This document shows, piece by piece, positions 1 to 7,537 of a stretch of 17,439 bases of DNA. The position numbers and the translations under genes are program-made. Numbering within the stretch: the stretch's first letter is position 1; each line of letters begins with the position of its first letter. The notes beneath the pieces were generated by a model. It had not been told where the DNA came from. It did no database searches and saw nothing but the letters and a program-made list of their open reading frames with translations. This DNA comes from an uncultured Acetatifactor sp. Lineage in GTDB: Bacteria > Bacillota > Clostridia > Lachnospirales > Lachnospiraceae. The stretch covers positions 9,792 through 27,230 of the forward strand of contig CAJTLR010000052.1 of assembly GCA_910577185.1 (NCBI GenBank), in the 5' to 3' direction.

Positions 1-406
1 CCGGCCTTTTATGCAGATAAGACAAGCCTTCTGCCAGCCCCCGCCCTGCCCGCAGGGTGGCCGCCGCGGAAAAATTTCCCCGCCTGCCCAGCATTTTTTC
101 CATATTGGTTCCCGGCACCCACTCAGTCAGAAGGAAACCCAGCCCCGCCTCTGTCCAGAATAACAGAAATACCGGAAACAGGCGGTGACTCAGTTTTGCC
201 AGAATATCGGCCTCCTTTTCCAGAAAGGGAATATTCTCACTGACTTTACAGGCATATGTTTTTGCATCCGACTTCCTTTCCACGCAGTAGACCACGGAAA
301 AAGCCCCCTGCCCCAGCACGGCATGGCAGACATAGCCGCCCCGTTCCAGAACCAGTTTTCCCAGGCAGGCCTCCTTCCTCTTTCGTACCGCTCTCCCGGA
401 TTCCAT
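1..406 (-). CDS. Serine/threonine protein kinase, N-terminal part (runs off window)
   Basis: The frame is open from an ATG at 406 to the window edge (135 codons) and reads as the N-lobe of a Hanks-type kinase. A glycine-rich loop, GQGAFSVVY, lies at about residues 33-41. The ATP-anchoring lysine is in YACKV near residue 55, and the candidate alpha-C glutamate is in LEKEADIL. A hinge-like stretch, LLTEWVPG, follows, and then an LSYLHKRP segment just before the expected HRD loop, which is outside the window. The SD AGGGGGAG precedes this ATG by a few bases, and the gene begins 25 bp after the rseP stop, so it is probably the next gene of the envelope operon. No transmembrane or sensor part is visible. 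The family call is strong; the substrate is unknown. Confidence 0.83.
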   Translation of the reverse strand, partial: MESGRAVRKRKEACLGKLVLERGGYVCHAVLGQGAFSVVYCVERKSDAKTYACKVSENIPFLEKEADILAKLSHRLFPVFLLFWTEAGLGFLLTEWVPGTNMEKMLGRRGNFSAAATLRAGRGLAEGLSYLHKRP

Positions 407-431
407 ATGCAGCTCCCCCTTCCGGCGGCAT

Positions 432-1499
432 CTACTTCATAAAAATATTGGACAGATCGTTGAAGAAAACAAATACCATCAAAGCCATCAAAAACATCAG
501 GCCCACAAAATGAACCATGCCTTCCTTTTCCGGCGGCACCGGCCTGCCCCGGATGACCTCCACCAGCAAAAATACCAGCCTGCCCCCGTCCAGCGCGGGA
601 ATCGGCAGAAGATTCAGAATCCCCAGGTTCACCGACAGCATCAGGATAATATTCATCATGCTCAGCATGACACTCTGCCAGCCATACTCCTTGGCAGCGT
701 CATAGGTTTTGCCCACCACGTTCACCGCAATGCCCACGGGGCCCGCCACATCCTGTCTCGACACTCTTCCCCGGAATATCATGCCAAGGCTCTTATAAGT
801 GGCTTTTACGGAATAGCGCATCTGGTACCAGGCATATTTGAATGTTTCAATTCCCCTGGGTTCCACAAAGTCGGCATTCATCACGCCCAGCAGGTACATT
901 CCCGATGCTTCGTCATACTGTGGCGTCAGACTGACAGTATGTTTCACGCCATCCCTCTCATAGACAATCTCCACCTGGCCGCCCTGGTAAGATGCCTGCA
1001 TGTAAAGGGAAATTTCCTGGTACAGACAGATTTTCTCCCCGTTTATGGATATGATTCTGTCCCCATCCTGCAGTCCGGCCGCCTCCGCACCGCCGCCTTC
1101 CGCCACCTGGGTGGCTATGGGATCCCGGATGGCCACATACTCCGTCATGTTTACCATAATAAAGGCCACGATAAAAGCCAGAATGAAGTTAAATACCGGA
1201 CCTGCCAGCACTGTGGAAATTCTGCTCCAGACGCCCGCCTTCAGAAAGGAGCCTTCCCCCGCTTCCCCGTCTTTCACCGCAAGCCCGTCTTCTCCCTCGA
1301 ACATGCAGGCTCCGCCTATGGGAAACAGTTTCAGGGAATATTTTGTGCCGCCCTTTTGAAAGGAGCACAGACAAGGCCCCATCCCCACTGCAAACTCCAC
1401 CACATGAATCCCGTTTGCCTTCGCCAGCAGAAAATGTCCGAACTCATGGGCTATCACCACCACCCCGAATATGATAATGAACAGAATTAAGGTCATCAT
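432..1499 (-). CDS. rseP: RIP metalloprotease RseP (site-2 protease)
   Basis: This is an intramembrane zinc metalloprotease that cleaves membrane-embedded substrates such as anti-sigma factors and signal-peptide remnants. The 355-residue length fits the Gram-positive single-PDZ form. The zinc motif HEFGH (residues 18-22) lies in the first membrane helix. A helix at about 97-117 is followed by one PDZ domain at about 125-195 containing AAGLQDGDRIISING. GPVG (253-256) and the third zinc-ligand region NLLPIPALDGGR (296-307) come later, with a final hydrophobic helix near the C-terminus. The start is one of two adjacent ATGs directly after the dxr TAA, so translation is probably coupled to dxr. 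The SD GGAAGG sits inside the dxr 3' end. Confidence 0.96.
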   Translation of the reverse strand: MMTLILFIIIFGVVVIAHEFGHFLLAKANGIHVVEFAVGMGPCLCSFQKGGTKYSLKLFPIGGACMFEGEDGLAVKDGEAGEGSFLKAGVWSRISTVLAGPVFNFILAFIVAFIMVNMTEYVAIRDPIATQVAEGGGAEAAGLQDGDRIISINGEKICLYQEISLYMQASYQGGQVEIVYERDGVKHTVSLTPQYDEASGMYLLGVMNADFVEPRGIETFKYAWYQMRYSVKATYKSLGMIFRGRVSRQDVAGPVGIAVNVVGKTYDAAKEYGWQSVMLSMMNIILMLSVNLGILNLLPIPALDGGRLVFLLVEVIRGRPVPPEKEGMVHFVGLMFLMALMVFVFFNDLSNIFMK

Positions 1500-2714
1500 T
1501 TATGGTCCAATCCTTCCTGCAATAAATTCATATGTCCAGGCTTCTGCCTCAAGAATCTCCTCCACCGAAGGGTCTGCCACCGCGCTGTGGCTGCCCATGG
1601 CTTCCTCAATCAGGTCAGCTATCCCCAGCCAGGATATTCTGCGGTCCAGAAACAGCTGTACCGCCCTTTCATTTGCCGCATTGTAGACCGTGGGCATGCT
1701 CCCCCCCGTGCGTGCGGCCTGATACGCCAGCCCCAGTCCTTTGAAGGTATCCTGGTCCGGTCTCTCGAACGTAAGCTGCCCCAGTTCAAACAAATCCACC
1801 CGCTTCCCGTCCATGGGCTTCCTGTCAGGATAAAACAGCGCATACTGTATGGGCAGTTTCATGTCCGGCATACCCATCTGGGCAATGATGGAACCGTCCA
1901 CAAACTGTACTGCTGAATGTATAATACTCTGGGGATGCACCACCACCTGAATCTGGTCCAGACCGGTGCCGAAAAGCCATTTCGCCTCCATGACTTCCAG
2001 CCCTTTGTTCACAAGTGTGGAGGAATCTATGGTCACCTTCCGGCCCATGTTCCAGTTGGGATGTCTCAGGGCATCTTCCGGCCTGATATTTTCCAGCTGT
2101 TCTTTCCGTCTTCCCCGGAAAGGCCCTCCGGAGGCCGTCAGCAGAATCTTCTCCACCCTGCCCGAAACCTGCCCTCCTGATGTCCTGCCCCCGCGGCGGC
2201 GCTCATCCGGTTCCATTCCTCCCCATGCCGCGCCTTCCCCATTCAGGGACTGGAAGATGGCGCTGTGTTCACTGTCCACCGGCAGGATTGCCGCATGATG
2301 CGCCCGGGCCAGCGGCATGATAATATGCCCTGCCGTCACCAGGGTCTCCTTATTGGCCAGCGCAATGTCCTTCCCCGCCTTGATGGCCGCAATGGTGGGT
2401 TTAATTCCAATCATCCCCACAATCGCTGTCACCAATACTTCACTTTCGGACATAGAAGCAATTTCCAGCAGTCCCTCCATGCCAGAGACAATTTCTACCG
2501 TTATATCGGCAGTTCTCGTGCGCAGATCCGCAGCCGCCTCTTCTTCCCACAGGCAGGCCTTCAGCGGATGAAATTCCCGGATCTGTGCTTCCAGCAGTTC
2601 CACATTGGAACCGGCGGCAAGCCCCACCACCTCCAATTCCGGATTTGCCCGCACAATTTCCAGCGTCTGTGTGCCTATGGAACCTGTGGAACCCAGTATC
2701 GCAATCTTTTTCAT
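1500..2714 (-). CDS. dxr: 1-deoxy-D-xylulose 5-phosphate reductoisomerase
   Basis: This enzyme converts DXP to 2-C-methyl-D-erythritol 4-phosphate with NADPH, the second step of the MEP isoprenoid pathway. It has the NADPH loop GSTGSIGT (residues 8-15), the ANKETLV motif (120-126), the metal-binding DSEH (147-150) and NKGLEVMEAKW, whose E240 is the other metal ligand. At 404 residues it is slightly long. The excess is a Gly/Arg-rich insertion at about residues 159-186, between AIFQSLNG and VEKILLTASGGPF. The SD AGAGGGAG lies 6 bases before the ATG. It follows cdsA after 194 bp of repeat-containing spacer and abuts rseP with no gap. It supplies isoprenoid precursors that the neighbouring UppS consumes. 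Confidence 0.96.
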   Translation of the reverse strand: MKKIAILGSTGSIGTQTLEIVRANPELEVVGLAAGSNVELLEAQIREFHPLKACLWEEEAAADLRTRTADITVEIVSGMEGLLEIASMSESEVLVTAIVGMIGIKPTIAAIKAGKDIALANKETLVTAGHIIMPLARAHHAAILPVDSEHSAIFQSLNGEGAAWGGMEPDERRRGGRTSGGQVSGRVEKILLTASGGPFRGRRKEQLENIRPEDALRHPNWNMGRKVTIDSSTLVNKGLEVMEAKWLFGTGLDQIQVVVHPQSIIHSAVQFVDGSIIAQMGMPDMKLPIQYALFYPDRKPMDGKRVDLFELGQLTFERPDQDTFKGLGLAYQAARTGGSMPTVYNAANERAVQLFLDRRISWLGIADLIEEAMGSHSAVADPSVEEILEAEAWTYEFIAGRIGP

Positions 2715-2777
2715 TCAATTCTCCCTCTTTATGTCTCAATCAAGCAGGGGACGCTCTTCTCCACTACTCGCCGCGCC

Positions 2778-2857
2778 GGGTGCATGTTGCGTCGGCAACA
2801 ATTTTCCTTATGCACCCGTGTGCACAAAAACTGCACTGCCGCCTTCCCGGGAAGGAC
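2778..2857. repeat. Dispersed hairpin repeat, copy A (cdsA-dxr spacer)
   Basis: Minus-strand RNA would fold GGTGCAT with ATGCACC, enclosing an asymmetric AAGGAAAATT bulge and an inner GTTGC-CGAC-GCAAC hairpin. A GTGCA/TGCAC pair around a T-run and the perfect palindrome CCTTCCCGGGAAGG (2842-2855) follow. About 54 bp from 2781 aligns with 7743-7797 with only a few substitutions and one gap. Differences at the inner-stem pairs are partly G-U-tolerant, which favours a conserved RNA fold. It sits inside the operon and could act in mRNA processing or attenuation. That role is inferred. Confidence 0.7.
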
Positions 2858-2908
2858 TGCCACATTGCCCCCATTTTTCTTCCCCAATCCGGCGCCGCTC
2901 CCTGCTCT

Positions 2909-3727
2909 TTACAGCAGCAGCACCATCAGAAAATATGTCATGGGCGCCGTCACAATGACGCTGTCAAAGCGGTCCATGATTCCACCATGTCCCGGAATCA
3001 GTTTTCCATAATCTTTAATGTCCATATTTCGCTTGATGGCTGACGCTGCCAGGTCCCCCACCATGCTCATCACTGCCCCCACCGCGCAGATGAACGCCGT
3101 CATCCACGCAGCTTCTGTATCCGGAAAAACCCTCTCCACAAAAAAGAATCCGTACAGCCCTCCCAGAAGCGCCGCTCCCAGCACACCGCCCACGCATCCC
3201 TCAAGGGATTTCTTGGGGCTTAATACCGGAAAAATCTTCTTTTTCCCTATAAGTTTCCCCACCACATAGGCGCAAGTGTCACATCCCCATGAACTGACCA
3301 GAATCAGCCAGACCATATAAATCCCCTTGTCATACATACGGGTCAGATACACAAAGGCCAGAAGCACCGGAGCATAAATAAAGGAAAAGACAACAGCCAT
3401 CACTTGTACCGCGCTGTATTTCGGAAAAAACATCACATAGACAAACATCACCGCCAGAAAGACTCCCACCAGGCACATCATCAGCCATGTATGTTCCCCG
3501 GAAAAATAAACCAGTAAGTAATAGCAGGTAACTCCCGCCAGGCCGGCCAGTTCAAGGCCATTGGGCTTTTTTTCATCCCCCGTACACTTTAATGCCTTTG
3601 TCAGTTCCCTGAAGGCAGTCATGGAAACGGCCCACAGCAAGATTGCCAGGGGAATTCCTCCCAGGCTTATGGCGCCGATGGCCAGGATCAGCAGTACCAC
3701 ACCGCTTGCCAGTCTGGTCCAAAACAT
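2909..3727 (-). CDS. cdsA: Phosphatidate cytidylyltransferase (CDP-diacylglycerol synthase)
   Basis: This integral membrane enzyme makes CDP-diacylglycerol from CTP and phosphatidic acid, the branch point for bacterial phospholipids. The 272 residues form about eight hydrophobic segments spread along the protein. The family signature is near the C-terminus: SAIKRNMDIKDYGKLIPGHG followed directly by GIMDRFDS. This gives the expected K/R-rich S-x-x-K-R and the metal-binding G-H-G-G-x-x-D-R-x-D pattern. The SD AGGAGG lies about 10 bases before the ATG. It is preceded by uppS after 45 bp and followed by dxr after a repeat-bearing spacer. Length and motifs are complete; nothing looks degenerate. 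Confidence 0.95.
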   Translation of the reverse strand: MFWTRLASGVVLLILAIGAISLGGIPLAILLWAVSMTAFRELTKALKCTGDEKKPNGLELAGLAGVTCYYLLVYFSGEHTWLMMCLVGVFLAVMFVYVMFFPKYSAVQVMAVVFSFIYAPVLLAFVYLTRMYDKGIYMVWLILVSSWGCDTCAYVVGKLIGKKKIFPVLSPKKSLEGCVGGVLGAALLGGLYGFFFVERVFPDTEAAWMTAFICAVGAVMSMVGDLAASAIKRNMDIKDYGKLIPGHGGIMDRFDSVIVTAPMTYFLMVLLL

Positions 3728-3772
3728 ATCGACATTTCCTCCTCTTCCGGTACAGAACCGTACCTTTCCCTC

Positions 3773-4492
3773 TTATGTGCTCTTCAGCCCGCCCAGTCTC
3801 CTGTCTCTTTGATTATATGCTTCCACAGCTTTTATCAATTCTTCCTTCGTGAAATCAGGCCACGGAACCGGCGTAAAATAAAACTCCGTGTAGGCAAGCT
3901 GCCATAAAAGAAAATTCGAAATTCTCTGTTCATTGCAGGTACGGATCAGCAAATCCGGCTCCGGCAGCCCCGCCGTGTCAAGCAGGCCGCTGACGGTGTC
4001 CTCCATGATCTCTTCCGGATTTAGTTCTCCGCCTGCCGCTGCTTTTGCCGCCTTTCTGACAGCCCTGACAATCTCGTCCCTGCCGCCGTAATTTATGGCA
4101 ATCTGAAAATGCAGTCCGTCATTATGCCTGGTAGCCTCCTCCAGCTCCAAAATTCTGGTGCGGATATCCTCGTCCAGCCGGGACTTCTCCCCCAGCACCC
4201 TGACGCACATGCGGTTTTTCGCTGCCGTCTTCAGGCAGGTCTTCATATAATTGCGCAAAAGCTTCATCAGGGCGTCCACTTCCTCCCTGGGACGGCTCCA
4301 GTTCTCCGTGGAAAAAGCATATACCGTCAGGTACTGGATACCCATTTTATAGGCTTCCTCACAGATCGTCTCCACGGTCTTGGCCCCCTGCACATGGCCG
4401 TAATTGCGGGGCATTCCCTTCGCCTTCGCCCATCTGCCGTTTCCATCCAGAATAATGGCCACATGCCGGGGCATTTTCAACTCTTCGCCCAT
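3773..4492 (-). CDS. uppS: Undecaprenyl diphosphate synthase (cis-prenyltransferase)
   Basis: This enzyme condenses FPP with eight IPP units to give undecaprenyl diphosphate, the lipid carrier for cell-wall synthesis. With this start the protein has 239 residues. HVAIILDGNGRWAK carries the catalytic Asp at about 16, and NYGH, VYAFSTENW and INYGGRDEI follow. The C-terminal IPP-binding motif is RTCNEQRIS (184-192). It keeps the Arg, Glu, Arg and Ser ligands, but the middle pair reads CN where RTSGE or RTGGE is usual. The ATG at 4492 was chosen because GGAAGGAG sits 6 bases upstream. An upstream in-frame TTG at 4519 has no such site. Confidence 0.95.
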   Translation of the reverse strand: MGEELKMPRHVAIILDGNGRWAKAKGMPRNYGHVQGAKTVETICEEAYKMGIQYLTVYAFSTENWSRPREEVDALMKLLRNYMKTCLKTAAKNRMCVRVLGEKSRLDEDIRTRILELEEATRHNDGLHFQIAINYGGRDEIVRAVRKAAKAAAGGELNPEEIMEDTVSGLLDTAGLPEPDLLIRTCNEQRISNFLLWQLAYTEFYFTPVPWPDFTKEELIKAVEAYNQRDRRLGGLKST

Positions 4493-4530
4493 ATCTGACT
4501 CCTTCCCCACTGCGGACAATCCGGCTGCAA

Positions 4531-4575
4531 CGCCATGGGGGAGCGAATGTCAGATCATCTTCCGCTCCCCCGGCG
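4531..4575. other. Long perfect hairpin between frr and uppS
   Basis: GGGGGAGCG (4537-4545) pairs perfectly with CGCTCCCCC (4563-4571) around a 17-nt loop. CGCC (4531-4534) can pair with GGCG (4572-4575) beyond a two-base bulge, giving up to 13 bp. No T-run follows on either strand, so it is not a classical intrinsic terminator. It lies upstream of the uppS SD in the transcript and may be a processing or stability hairpin within the operon. Confidence 0.75.
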
Positions 4576-4616
4576 CCGCTTTTGCAAAATATCCAGAAAA
4601 CGTTAATGTTATTACG

Positions 4617-5168
4617 TCACACAGTCATAATCTCTTTCGTCTTCTTATCCATTGCGGCATCAACTTCCTTGATATACTTGTCCGTAACTTTTTGCAGCTG
4701 CTCTTCCATCTGCTTGATCTCGTCTTCAGACACGTCAGCCTTACCCAGCTTTTTAAGCATGTCATTGCCATCCCTGCGGATATTCCGGACGGCTACCTTG
4801 CTTTCTTCCGCCTTCTTCTTAACTTCCTTCGCCAGATCCTTTCTGCGTTCCTCTGTCAGTTCCGGGAATACCAGCCGAATCACACTGCCGTCATTTGTGG
4901 GGTTGATCCCCAGATCCGATGTCTGAATGGCCTTTTCTATCGCTTTCAGCATGGACTTCTCCCAGGGTGCTATCTGGATAATACGCGCATCTGGCACCGT
5001 GACGTTTCCTACCTGCTGGACCGGAGTGGGCGTCCCATAATAATCCACCCGGATCTTGTCCAGCACATGGGGGTTTGCACGCCCTGCCCGAATGGTATTA
5101 TAATCTCCCTCCAGAAATTCAATTGCTTTTTTCATCTTATCTTCGTACTGCTGCAGTCTGGCATCCAT
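4617..5168 (-). CDS. frr: Ribosome recycling factor
   Basis: RRF works with EF-G to split the post-termination ribosome in the cytosol. The protein has 183 residues from this ATG, the usual size. Family signatures are LEGDYNTIRAGRANPHVLDK near the N-terminus, VDYYGTPTPVQQVGNVTVPD, and the helical GDVR-equivalent block AVRNIRRDGNDMLKKLGK. The ATG gives the canonical MDARLQQYEDKM start. An in-frame TTG six bases upstream (5174) has better spacing to AAGGAG, so two extra residues are possible. It follows pyrH after a short spacer, as in most Firmicutes. Confidence 0.97.
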   Translation of the reverse strand: MDARLQQYEDKMKKAIEFLEGDYNTIRAGRANPHVLDKIRVDYYGTPTPVQQVGNVTVPDARIIQIAPWEKSMLKAIEKAIQTSDLGINPTNDGSVIRLVFPELTEERRKDLAKEVKKKAEESKVAVRNIRRDGNDMLKKLGKADVSEDEIKQMEEQLQKVTDKYIKEVDAAMDKKTKEIMTV

Positions 5169-5236
5169 AACCAAAATCCTCTCCTTTATCTTTTCTCATT
5201 TTCTGCCGTGGTATTGCCGGCTGTTTTACCGCAGGC

Positions 5237-5941
5237 TCACACCAGCACTTTCGTACCGCGGAATTTTCCTTCCACTGTATTTACAATGCTGTTTTCCTGA
5301 TTTAACCCGAACACCCACATAGGCATCTTGTTGTCCCTGGCCAGAATGGATGCCGTCATGTCCACCACCTGGAGATTTTTTGCAATCACCTCGTCGATGG
5401 TCACTTCGTCATATTTCTTTGCCGCAGGATTTTTGCAGGGATCATCATCATATACGCCATCGATGGATTTTGCCAGCAGAATCACGTCTGCCTCCACCTC
5501 TATGGCGCGGAGAACCACCCCTGTATCCGTTGAAAAATAAGGATGTCCGGTGCCGCCCGCAAAGAACACTACTTTCCCCGCGGATAAGTATTTTACAGCT
5601 TTATCCTTGGAAAAAAGCTTCGTGAACGAACCGCAGGCAAACGGCGTCAGGATATCCGTCTCCATTCCCACGGAACGGAAAATCTCCGACACATAAATAC
5701 AGTTCATCACCGTGGCCAGCATACCGATCTGGTCTGCCTTCACACGGTCAATATTCTCGCTGGTTCTTCCCCTCCAGAAGTTGCCCCCGCCAATGACGAT
5801 GCCCACCTGTACCTGCGCATCGGTCAGATGTTTTACCTGAAGTGCAACCTTCCTCACCGTTTCCTCGTCAAAACCGGTCCTTTTCTCCCCAGCAAGCGCC
5901 TCTCCGCTTAATTTCAACAATATTCTTTGCGTTGCCACCAC
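5237..5941 (-). CDS. pyrH: UMP kinase
   Basis: PyrH is the hexameric bacterial UMP kinase of the amino-acid-kinase fold, making UDP from UMP and ATP. The 234 residues include RILLKLSGEAL (6-16), IGGGNFWRGR (50-59), the base-binding DQIGMLATVMN (70-80) and GGTGHPYFSTDT (129-140). VILLAKSIDGVYDDDP and the C-terminal FRGTKV follow. Translation begins at one of two consecutive GTG codons (5941 or 5938). AAAGGA lies very close upstream, so the second may be preferred. In most Firmicutes rpsB-tsf precede pyrH; here a polysaccharide deacetylase does, 59 bp upstream, with no clear terminator between them. Confidence 0.96.
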   Translation of the reverse strand: MVATQRILLKLSGEALAGEKRTGFDEETVRKVALQVKHLTDAQVQVGIVIGGGNFWRGRTSENIDRVKADQIGMLATVMNCIYVSEIFRSVGMETDILTPFACGSFTKLFSKDKAVKYLSAGKVVFFAGGTGHPYFSTDTGVVLRAIEVEADVILLAKSIDGVYDDDPCKNPAAKKYDEVTIDEVIAKNLQVVDMTASILARDNKMPMWVFGLNQENSIVNTVEGKFRGTKVLV

Positions 5942-6000
5942 ATCCTTTCTTTTATTCTCAAGGCATCAGGACCCATGCCCCATGCCAAAAGTCTCTTCCC

Positions 6001-7047
6001 TCAAGTTTCATCCTGCCATTTGATGTGCTGCACGGGGGTTGTCTCATCCGTGATCGGCAATATCACTGTGTCGTCCATCTCCAGTATTTTCTCTATGATT
6101 ACCGGCAGCGCCTCCCTGGTGGTGGTCTTTCCTGCCACATCATGCATGAGAATCACGGAAGTGCTGTATTTGCTCACATTGGAAACACAATTCTCTATAA
6201 TTGTTTCCTTGGGAAAAAGATATCCGCCCCCATCCCCGGATGAAATATTCCAGTCAAAGAAACGGATCCCCTGGCTGTCCAGATATTTTGCAAACTCCTT
6301 CATGTCAATCTCACTGACGGTATTGGAGCTGCCTCCCGGAAACCGGTATACCGTGCTTTTCACCCCAGTGACTTCATAGATGTAATCCTGCTGTTTTTTC
6401 AGGTCTTTCGCAAAATTTTCCACGGAGGCATAGAGTTCCGAATATTTATGGCTGTAAGAGTGCATTCCGATGGTATGGCCCGCTTCCACAATCTTCCTCA
6501 TCTCTTCCTCTGCCTTTTCGCCGGCATCCCCCACCACGAAAAAGGTTGCCTTCACATCATATTCCTCCAGAATGTCCAGAATATCCTGGGTATTGGCCCC
6601 CGGCCCATCATCAAAGGTCAGGTAAACTTTATGGGCCGCGGTAATTTCCGGTAAACCGTTCTCCCCGGTTCCGGAATCTTCCCCCTCCTTATCCTTCCCG
6701 TTCTCCTCTTTGTTTCCCACAACGGCACTGTTTCCCATGGCAGTCCTTGAGGCTTCTGTCAGCTGTTCCAGAACCTCCTGCTGCCGTGTCGTAATGCGGA
6801 CTAATTTTTCCAGTTGTGCACTGAGATCTGACATCTCCTGATTCAGGGATCTTATTCTGACAAGCAGGCTCCCGCAGAGTGCTATCAGGATAAACACTGA
6901 AAGTATCAGCATACGGATATTATATTTTCTGAAGCGCCGCATCCGTCTTTTTGCGGCAGCTGATTTATCTTTTGATATGCCATATTCCGGCGCGCCTGCT
7001 TGTGATGCGGCGTCTTCTGAAATCGTATCCTCTGACATATGCCTCAT
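6001..7047 (-). CDS. Membrane-anchored polysaccharide deacetylase (NodB domain)
   Basis: A Lys/Arg-rich cytoplasmic N-terminus is followed by one membrane helix (about residues 45-63) and a short coiled-coil stretch (65-100). A Gly/Glu/Lys-rich linker and an extracellular carbohydrate-esterase-4 domain come next. The NodB motifs are complete: TFDDGP (144-149), HSYSH (196-200, metal histidines), RFPGGS (235-240), DWN (265-267) and LMHD (300-303). It should remove acetyl groups from peptidoglycan GlcNAc or another surface glycan. The exact substrate cannot be told from the sequence. AGGAG precedes the first ATG by 5 bases. It is probably the first gene of the pyrH operon; such placement suggests co-expression of a wall-modifying enzyme with envelope precursor genes. 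Confidence 0.9.
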   Translation of the reverse strand: MRHMSEDTISEDAASQAGAPEYGISKDKSAAAKRRMRRFRKYNIRMLILSVFILIALCGSLLVRIRSLNQEMSDLSAQLEKLVRITTRQQEVLEQLTEASRTAMGNSAVVGNKEENGKDKEGEDSGTGENGLPEITAAHKVYLTFDDGPGANTQDILDILEEYDVKATFFVVGDAGEKAEEEMRKIVEAGHTIGMHSYSHKYSELYASVENFAKDLKKQQDYIYEVTGVKSTVYRFPGGSSNTVSEIDMKEFAKYLDSQGIRFFDWNISSGDGGGYLFPKETIIENCVSNVSKYSTSVILMHDVAGKTTTREALPVIIEKILEMDDTVILPITDETTPVQHIKWQDET

Positions 7048-7102
7048 ATTCTCTCCTAAATTTTGTTATGGAACACTGCAGTGCATCTGCTTTACGGGTC
7101 TT

Positions 7103-7133
7103 ATTGTATCATGACAGAAAGCATGTACTGCAA
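7103..7133 (-). promoter_or_regulatory. Candidate promoter of the deacetylase-pyrH operon
   Basis: On the minus strand TTGCAG (7128-7133) is followed after 19 bases by TGATACAAT, an extended -10 hexamer (TACAAT at 7103-7108). The spacer is longer than ideal. A second extended -10, TGCTATACT, lies further upstream near 7150, without a good -35. This is the only AT-rich promoter-like stretch before the operon. Confidence 0.35.
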
Positions 7134-7184
7134 TGCACTTTTTATAGTATAGCATATTCCTCCCTGTTGGAAAAGATAAAAATG

Positions 7185-7212
7185 AAAAAAGGACATGGAA
7201 AATGTCCTTTTT
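7185..7212. terminator. Bidirectional intrinsic terminator
   Basis: AAAAAA-GGACAT-GGAAA-ATGTCC-TTTTT forms a 6-bp stem extended by A/T pairs, with U-runs in both transcripts. It lies directly after the stop of the FeoB-associated gene on the minus strand and isolates it from the deacetylase operon downstream. Confidence 0.8.
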
Positions 7213-7230
7213 CCCATACAGACACACCCG

Positions 7231-7410
7231 TCAGATTTCTGTTTTTTTCTTTGCATGCCCTGCCGGACTGCAGCACGGGCAACCGGCTGAACAGCCTGCA
7301 CAGCCGGAGCATCCCCCTGAACACTGCCCCCTGCGCAGCTTTCTCAGCTCTCCCCTCAGCACAAAAAACACAATGACCGCAAGAACCCCTACAATAATAA
7401 TATCTGCCAT
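7231..7410 (-). CDS. FeoB-associated Cys-rich membrane protein
   Basis: This 59-residue protein has a single N-terminal membrane helix (MADIIIVGVLAVIVFFVL), a basic RGELRKLRRG stretch and a short tail with eight cysteines (CSGGCSGCAGCSAGCPCC). That layout matches the FeoB-associated Cys-rich family, small proteins thought to help ferrous iron uptake by FeoB; their molecular role is not settled. GGAGG lies 4 bases before the ATG. A sigma-A promoter with a perfect Fur-type palindrome over the start site lies upstream, and a terminator follows at once, so it is a monocistronic iron-regulated unit. No feoA or feoB is present in the window, which is unusual because the family is normally encoded next to feoB. 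Confidence 0.87.
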   Translation of the reverse strand: MADIIIVGVLAVIVFFVLRGELRKLRRGQCSGGCSGCAGCSAGCPCCSPAGHAKKKTEI

Positions 7411-7488
7411 AGAACCTCCGTTTCTGCCGAATCCTGATTATTATACCTATTATATGTAATTTTTATTTTTCCGTGCATCACTTCTTTT

Positions 7489-7503
7489 TGAGAATGATTC
7501 TCA
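7489..7503. promoter_or_regulatory. Fur-type operator (perfect 7-1-7 palindrome)
   Basis: TGAGAAT-G-ATTCTCA is an exact inverted repeat matching the Fur 7-1-7 form (TGATAAT-N-ATTATCA) at all but one position of each arm. It lies immediately downstream of the -10 hexamer of the minus-strand promoter, where binding would block transcription of the FeoB-associated gene. Repression by Fe-Fur is inferred. Confidence 0.85.
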
Positions 7504-7508
7504 TTTGC

Positions 7509-7537
7509 AGTATATCTTAGTATTTGGAAACTGTCAA
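7509..7537 (-). promoter_or_regulatory. Sigma-A promoter for the FeoB-associated gene
   Basis: On the minus strand a consensus TTGACA (7532-7537) is separated by exactly 17 bases from TATACT (7509-7514). Predicted transcription starts inside the Fur-type palindrome, leaving a leader of roughly 90 nt. Confidence 0.85.

Noticed and set aside
510..1490. 326-codon plus-strand open frame opposite rseP
   Set aside because: It is His/Gln-rich with no SD or recognisable domain and mirrors the codon pattern of rseP, whose motifs are complete.
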